Shown here in pieces: positions 6,295-8,432 of a stretch of 8,432 nt of DNA. Source of the DNA: an uncultured Collinsella sp. (GTDB lineage: Bacteria > Actinomycetota > Coriobacteriia > Coriobacteriales > Coriobacteriaceae). Position 1 is the stretch's first letter. Every line of letters starts with the position of its first letter. The stretch is taken from contig CABSNL010000074.1 in assembly GCA_902479095.1 (NCBI GenBank), positions 1-8,432 on the forward strand. Direction: 5' to 3'. The position numbers were made by a program, and so were the translations under genes. The notes below the pieces were generated by a model that saw only the letters and a program-made list of their open reading frames with translations, had not been told where the DNA came from and made no database searches.

Positions 6295-8067
6295 TTAGAG
6301 CGCCTCCTCATCGAGCGGAGCGGCCATGGTGCCCTCGCCCGCAAGCGGCGACTTGTCGCGCCAGACGTTCTCGAACTGCTCCTTGTCGAGCACGTGGTCG
6401 CGCTTGGCGGCGACATCGGTCACCGTCACGCGGTCGGTGCAGGAGTAGCACGGGTCGAGCGAGCCGACGATCAGCGCCGCGTCGCCCACGGTGTTGCCGC
6501 GGAACATGTAGCGCAGGACCGGCCAGTTGCTGTACGTGGCCGCCTTGGCGCGCCAGCGGTAGCACTTCTGGTTGTTGCCGAGCATGGCCCAGTGCACGTC
6601 CTCGCCGCGCGGAGCCTCGGTGGCGCCGATGGCGTACTTGTGCGGGATGTACTCCCAATCCGTGGTGAGGATGGGGCCCGACGGGCAGTTCTCGAGCATG
6701 GTCTCGATCATGTCGATCGAATCGTAGACCTCCTGGATGCGAACGGCGGTACGGCCGAAGGCATCGCAGGTGTCGGCCGTGGCAGCATGCATCTTTTGGA
6801 CATCCGGATCGGCGTAGCCGTCGAAGGGATGGTCAAAGCGCACGTCGCGGGCATAGCCCGAGCCACGCATGAGCGGGCCGACCGGCGAGAAGTCGCGTGC
6901 GATCTTGCGATCCAGAATGCCGATGCCACTCGTACGCTCAATAAAGTTGGGCGTGGAGAGCAGCATGTCGACGAGTTCCTGAACCTCGGAGCGCAGCTGG
7001 TGGATGGTCGTGAGCGTGGAGAGCTTCTGCTCGGCCAAAATGTCGCGACGCACGCCGCCGATCACGTTGAGGCCGTAGGTCTTGCGGTGACCGGAGAGCT
7101 TCTCGGCCAGGTCCATGGACTTCTCGCGGACGCGGAAGAACTGCTGGAAGCCGGAGTCGAAGCCGGTGTAGTGCGATGCGAGGCCAATATTGAGCAGGTG
7201 CGAGTGCAGACGCTCGACCTCGAGCATGATGGCGCGGATGTACTGGGCGCGCGGCGGGACATGGATGCCCTGGGCGCGCTCGACGGCCTCGGCGTAGGCC
7301 ACCGAGTGAGCGCAGCCACAGATGCCGCAGATGCGGTCGGCGAGGAACGTCACGGCGTCATAGTTCAGGCGCGTCTCGGCGACCTTCTCCATGCCGCGGT
7401 GCACGTAGAACAGACGGTAGTCGGCGTCGACGATCGTCTCGCCCTCGACAAACAGGCGGAAGTGGCCGGGCTCGTCGGAGGTAATGTGCAGCGGGCCCAT
7501 GGGGACGAGCGTCGTCTCCTTGCCCTTGGTATCGGCCAAGAACTCGTAGTTTTCCATGTCACTCGCGGGAGCGGGACGGAAGCGGTAGTCCATGGAGTCC
7601 TTGCGCAGCGGGTACAGGCCGCTGGGCCAGTCATCGGGCAGTACCAGGCGGCGACGGTCGGGCAGACCCTCGGGGATCAGGCCGAACATATCGCGCAGCT
7701 CGCGCTCGCCCCACACGCAGGCGGGGACAAACGGCGTCACGGACGGGAACGTCATCTTGGCGGGATCGACCTCGGTGCGCACGGTCACCCAGCCGGGGTC
7801 CTCCCCCTCCATGGAGATGACGTAGTACACGGAGTAACGGCCGCACAGGCTGCGCTCATCGTTGCCGATGATCACGGGAATCCAGCCGTAGCGCTCGTAG
7901 TACAGGTAGTGGACGGCCTCGGGCAGACGGTCCAGCTTGACGGTGATCGTCAGCTGGTCCTCGCACTGCCACTCGACCTTCTCGATAGCGCCCGGCACTG
8001 CAGCACGCAGGGCCTCGACGTGGCTTTCGCAGCGACGAGCGTAGTCCTTCTTTTCAGGTTCTGCCAT
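6295..8067 (-). CDS. hycE: Group 4a [NiFe] hydrogenase large subunit, NuoC-NuoD-type fusion (HycE/HyfG), 590 aa
   Basis: This is the catalytic Ni-Fe subunit that reduces protons to H2 in formate hydrogenlyase. Residues 1 to about 165 are a NuoC-like 30-kDa domain, ending in its signature (GERELRDMFGL, 120-130; DDWPSGLYPLRKD, 145-157). The rest is the NuoD-like large subunit. The proximal Ni motif is R245-I-C247-x2-C250-x3-H254. The distal motif is D538-P-C540-x2-C543-T-D-R546, DPCYSCTDR as in E. coli HycE. All four nickel cysteines are Cys, not Sec. By analogy with HycE, HycI would cut after R546 and release a 44-residue tail, longer than the 32 of E. coli. Length is near HycE (569). The ATG at 8067 has GAGGTGA (8077-8083) nine bases upstream, four bases after the preceding stop. 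The last codons (Asp-Glu-Glu-Ala) also form the ribosome-binding site of the next gene. Confidence 0.97.
   Translation of the reverse strand: MAEPEKKDYARRCESHVEALRAAVPGAIEKVEWQCEDQLTITVKLDRLPEAVHYLYYERYGWIPVIIGNDERSLCGRYSVYYVISMEGEDPGWVTVRTEVDPAKMTFPSVTPFVPACVWGERELRDMFGLIPEGLPDRRRLVLPDDWPSGLYPLRKDSMDYRFRPAPASDMENYEFLADTKGKETTLVPMGPLHITSDEPGHFRLFVEGETIVDADYRLFYVHRGMEKVAETRLNYDAVTFLADRICGICGCAHSVAYAEAVERAQGIHVPPRAQYIRAIMLEVERLHSHLLNIGLASHYTGFDSGFQQFFRVREKSMDLAEKLSGHRKTYGLNVIGGVRRDILAEQKLSTLTTIHQLRSEVQELVDMLLSTPNFIERTSGIGILDRKIARDFSPVGPLMRGSGYARDVRFDHPFDGYADPDVQKMHAATADTCDAFGRTAVRIQEVYDSIDMIETMLENCPSGPILTTDWEYIPHKYAIGATEAPRGEDVHWAMLGNNQKCYRWRAKAATYSNWPVLRYMFRGNTVGDAALIVGSLDPCYSCTDRVTVTDVAAKRDHVLDKEQFENVWRDKSPLAGEGTMAAPLDEEAL
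6303..6308 (-). promoter_or_regulatory. Shine-Dalgarno of hycF embedded in the last codons of hycE
   Basis: AGGAGG, a perfect match to the anti-Shine-Dalgarno core, is formed by the GAG-GAG-GCG codons (Glu-Glu-Ala) at the end of the large subunit, nine bases before the hycF ATG. It decides that start over the upstream in-frame ATG at 6416 and fits translational coupling. Confidence 0.8.
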
Positions 8068-8071
8068 GGTG

Positions 8072-8432
8072 CTAATTCACCTCACTTGTCTTGGTCTGGG
8101 AACTGAACACCATGCGGTAGAGAGGGGCCTCGTGGAGCTCTTCGACGCTCTGGTTCAAAACGACGGACGTTGCATCCTCGACGCCGCTCGTGATGGCGAC
8201 CGGGGTGGCGATACCGAACCACATGACCACGATCGCGAGGGCGATCTCGGGGATGATCATGAGGGCGGGCACCTCGTGGCGCTTCATGCCCTCGGGCGCC
8301 TTGCCGAAGATGGACTTGAGCGCGATGCCGGTAAGGGCGAAGTACACGCCGGTGAGGCCGATGGCCACGAGCACGACCACCCAGATGGGACCGGACTGAA
8401 CGCCGGCCACGAAGGTGAGGAACTCGGAGATG
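8072..8432 (-). CDS. C-terminal fragment of a NuoL/M/N-like membrane subunit of the hydrogenase (HyfF-like), partial
   Basis: The frame is open to the window edge, and about 119 C-terminal residues are visible. They begin with ISEFLTFVAGV, the kind of (S)(K/E)F segment seen late in NuoL/M/N and Mrp antiporter-like subunits. Two clear membrane segments follow (roughly PIWVVVLVAIGLTGVYFALT and PALMIIPEIALAIVVMWFGI), then a polar tail of about 40 residues. Such subunits form the ion-translocating membrane arm. In E. coli hyf the gene just before hyfG is hyfF, of this type, whereas in hyc it is the NuoH-like hycD; this fragment fits the hyf order. An apparent GTG start at 8410 is inside the protein and should not be used. 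The stop lies 4 nt before the hycE ATG. The exact subunit cannot be fixed from this fragment. Confidence 0.75.
   Translation of the reverse strand, partial: ISEFLTFVAGVQSGPIWVVVLVAIGLTGVYFALTGIALKSIFGKAPEGMKRHEVPALMIIPEIALAIVVMWFGIATPVAITSGVEDATSVVLNQSVEELHEAPLYRMVFSSQTKTSEVN

Noticed and set aside
6294..6416. 41-residue N-terminal extension of the HycF subunit from an ATG at 6416
   Set aside because: It lies inside hycE in another frame, is Ser/Arg low-complexity, and is out-competed by AGGAGG before the ATG at 6293, where similarity to HycF begins.
4303..8106. Long plus-strand open frames (4303-5901, 5691-6668, 6094-8106)
   Set aside because: All are antisense to well-identified hydrogenase genes. 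Their composition is typical of the reverse complement of GC-rich codons, and they have no family motifs.

Overview
This is one end of an assembled contig. Positions 1-49 are an uncut Illumina Nextera i5 adapter, not genome, so genomic sequence starts at 50. Every credible gene lies on the minus strand and transcription runs from high to low coordinates. Base composition is high-GC (about 60% or somewhat more by eye), most starts have a strong Shine-Dalgarno, and the genes are tightly packed. With a formate hydrogenlyase-type hydrogenase, this suggests an anaerobic gut actinobacterium of the class Coriobacteriia, possibly Collinsella-like. That placement is inference, because no phylogenetic marker is present.

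Region 1 (8432 down to 3707) is the distal part of a group 4a [NiFe] hydrogenase (formate hydrogenlyase, Hyc/Hyf) operon. It holds the C-terminal end of a NuoL/M/N-like proton-pump subunit (HyfF-like), a fused NuoC-NuoD-type large subunit (HycE/HyfG), a two-cluster ferredoxin subunit (HycF/HyfH), the NuoB-like small subunit (HycG/HyfI), the HycH/HyfJ maturation factor and the HycI endopeptidase. Junctions are 4, 1, 2, 0 and -1 nt, so translation is probably coupled throughout.

Region 2 (3667 down to 2770) is a FocA/FocB-type formate channel 39 nt after hycI. A GC-rich hairpin with a T run follows it and is probably the rho-independent terminator of the hydrogenase operon. The order hydrogenase, maturation genes, formate channel recalls the E. 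coli hyf-focB arrangement.

Region 3 (2705 down to 50) is a second block. It has a cytoplasmic 705-residue molybdopterin oxidoreductase with one N-terminal [4Fe-4S] site, then after 52 nt the first 162 codons of selA (selenocysteine synthase), cut by the adapter. The oxidoreductase has Cys-Glu where FdhH-type formate dehydrogenases have Sec/Cys-His, so it should not be assumed to be the formate dehydrogenase of the complex.

As a system, formate would cross the membrane through FocA and be oxidised by a molybdoenzyme. Electrons would pass through the HycF and HycG iron-sulfur clusters to the Ni-Fe site of HycE to make H2, with possible ion pumping by the membrane arm, most of which lies off the right end. 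HycH and HycI mature HycE. SelA implies that the cell makes selenoproteins, but none is encoded here.
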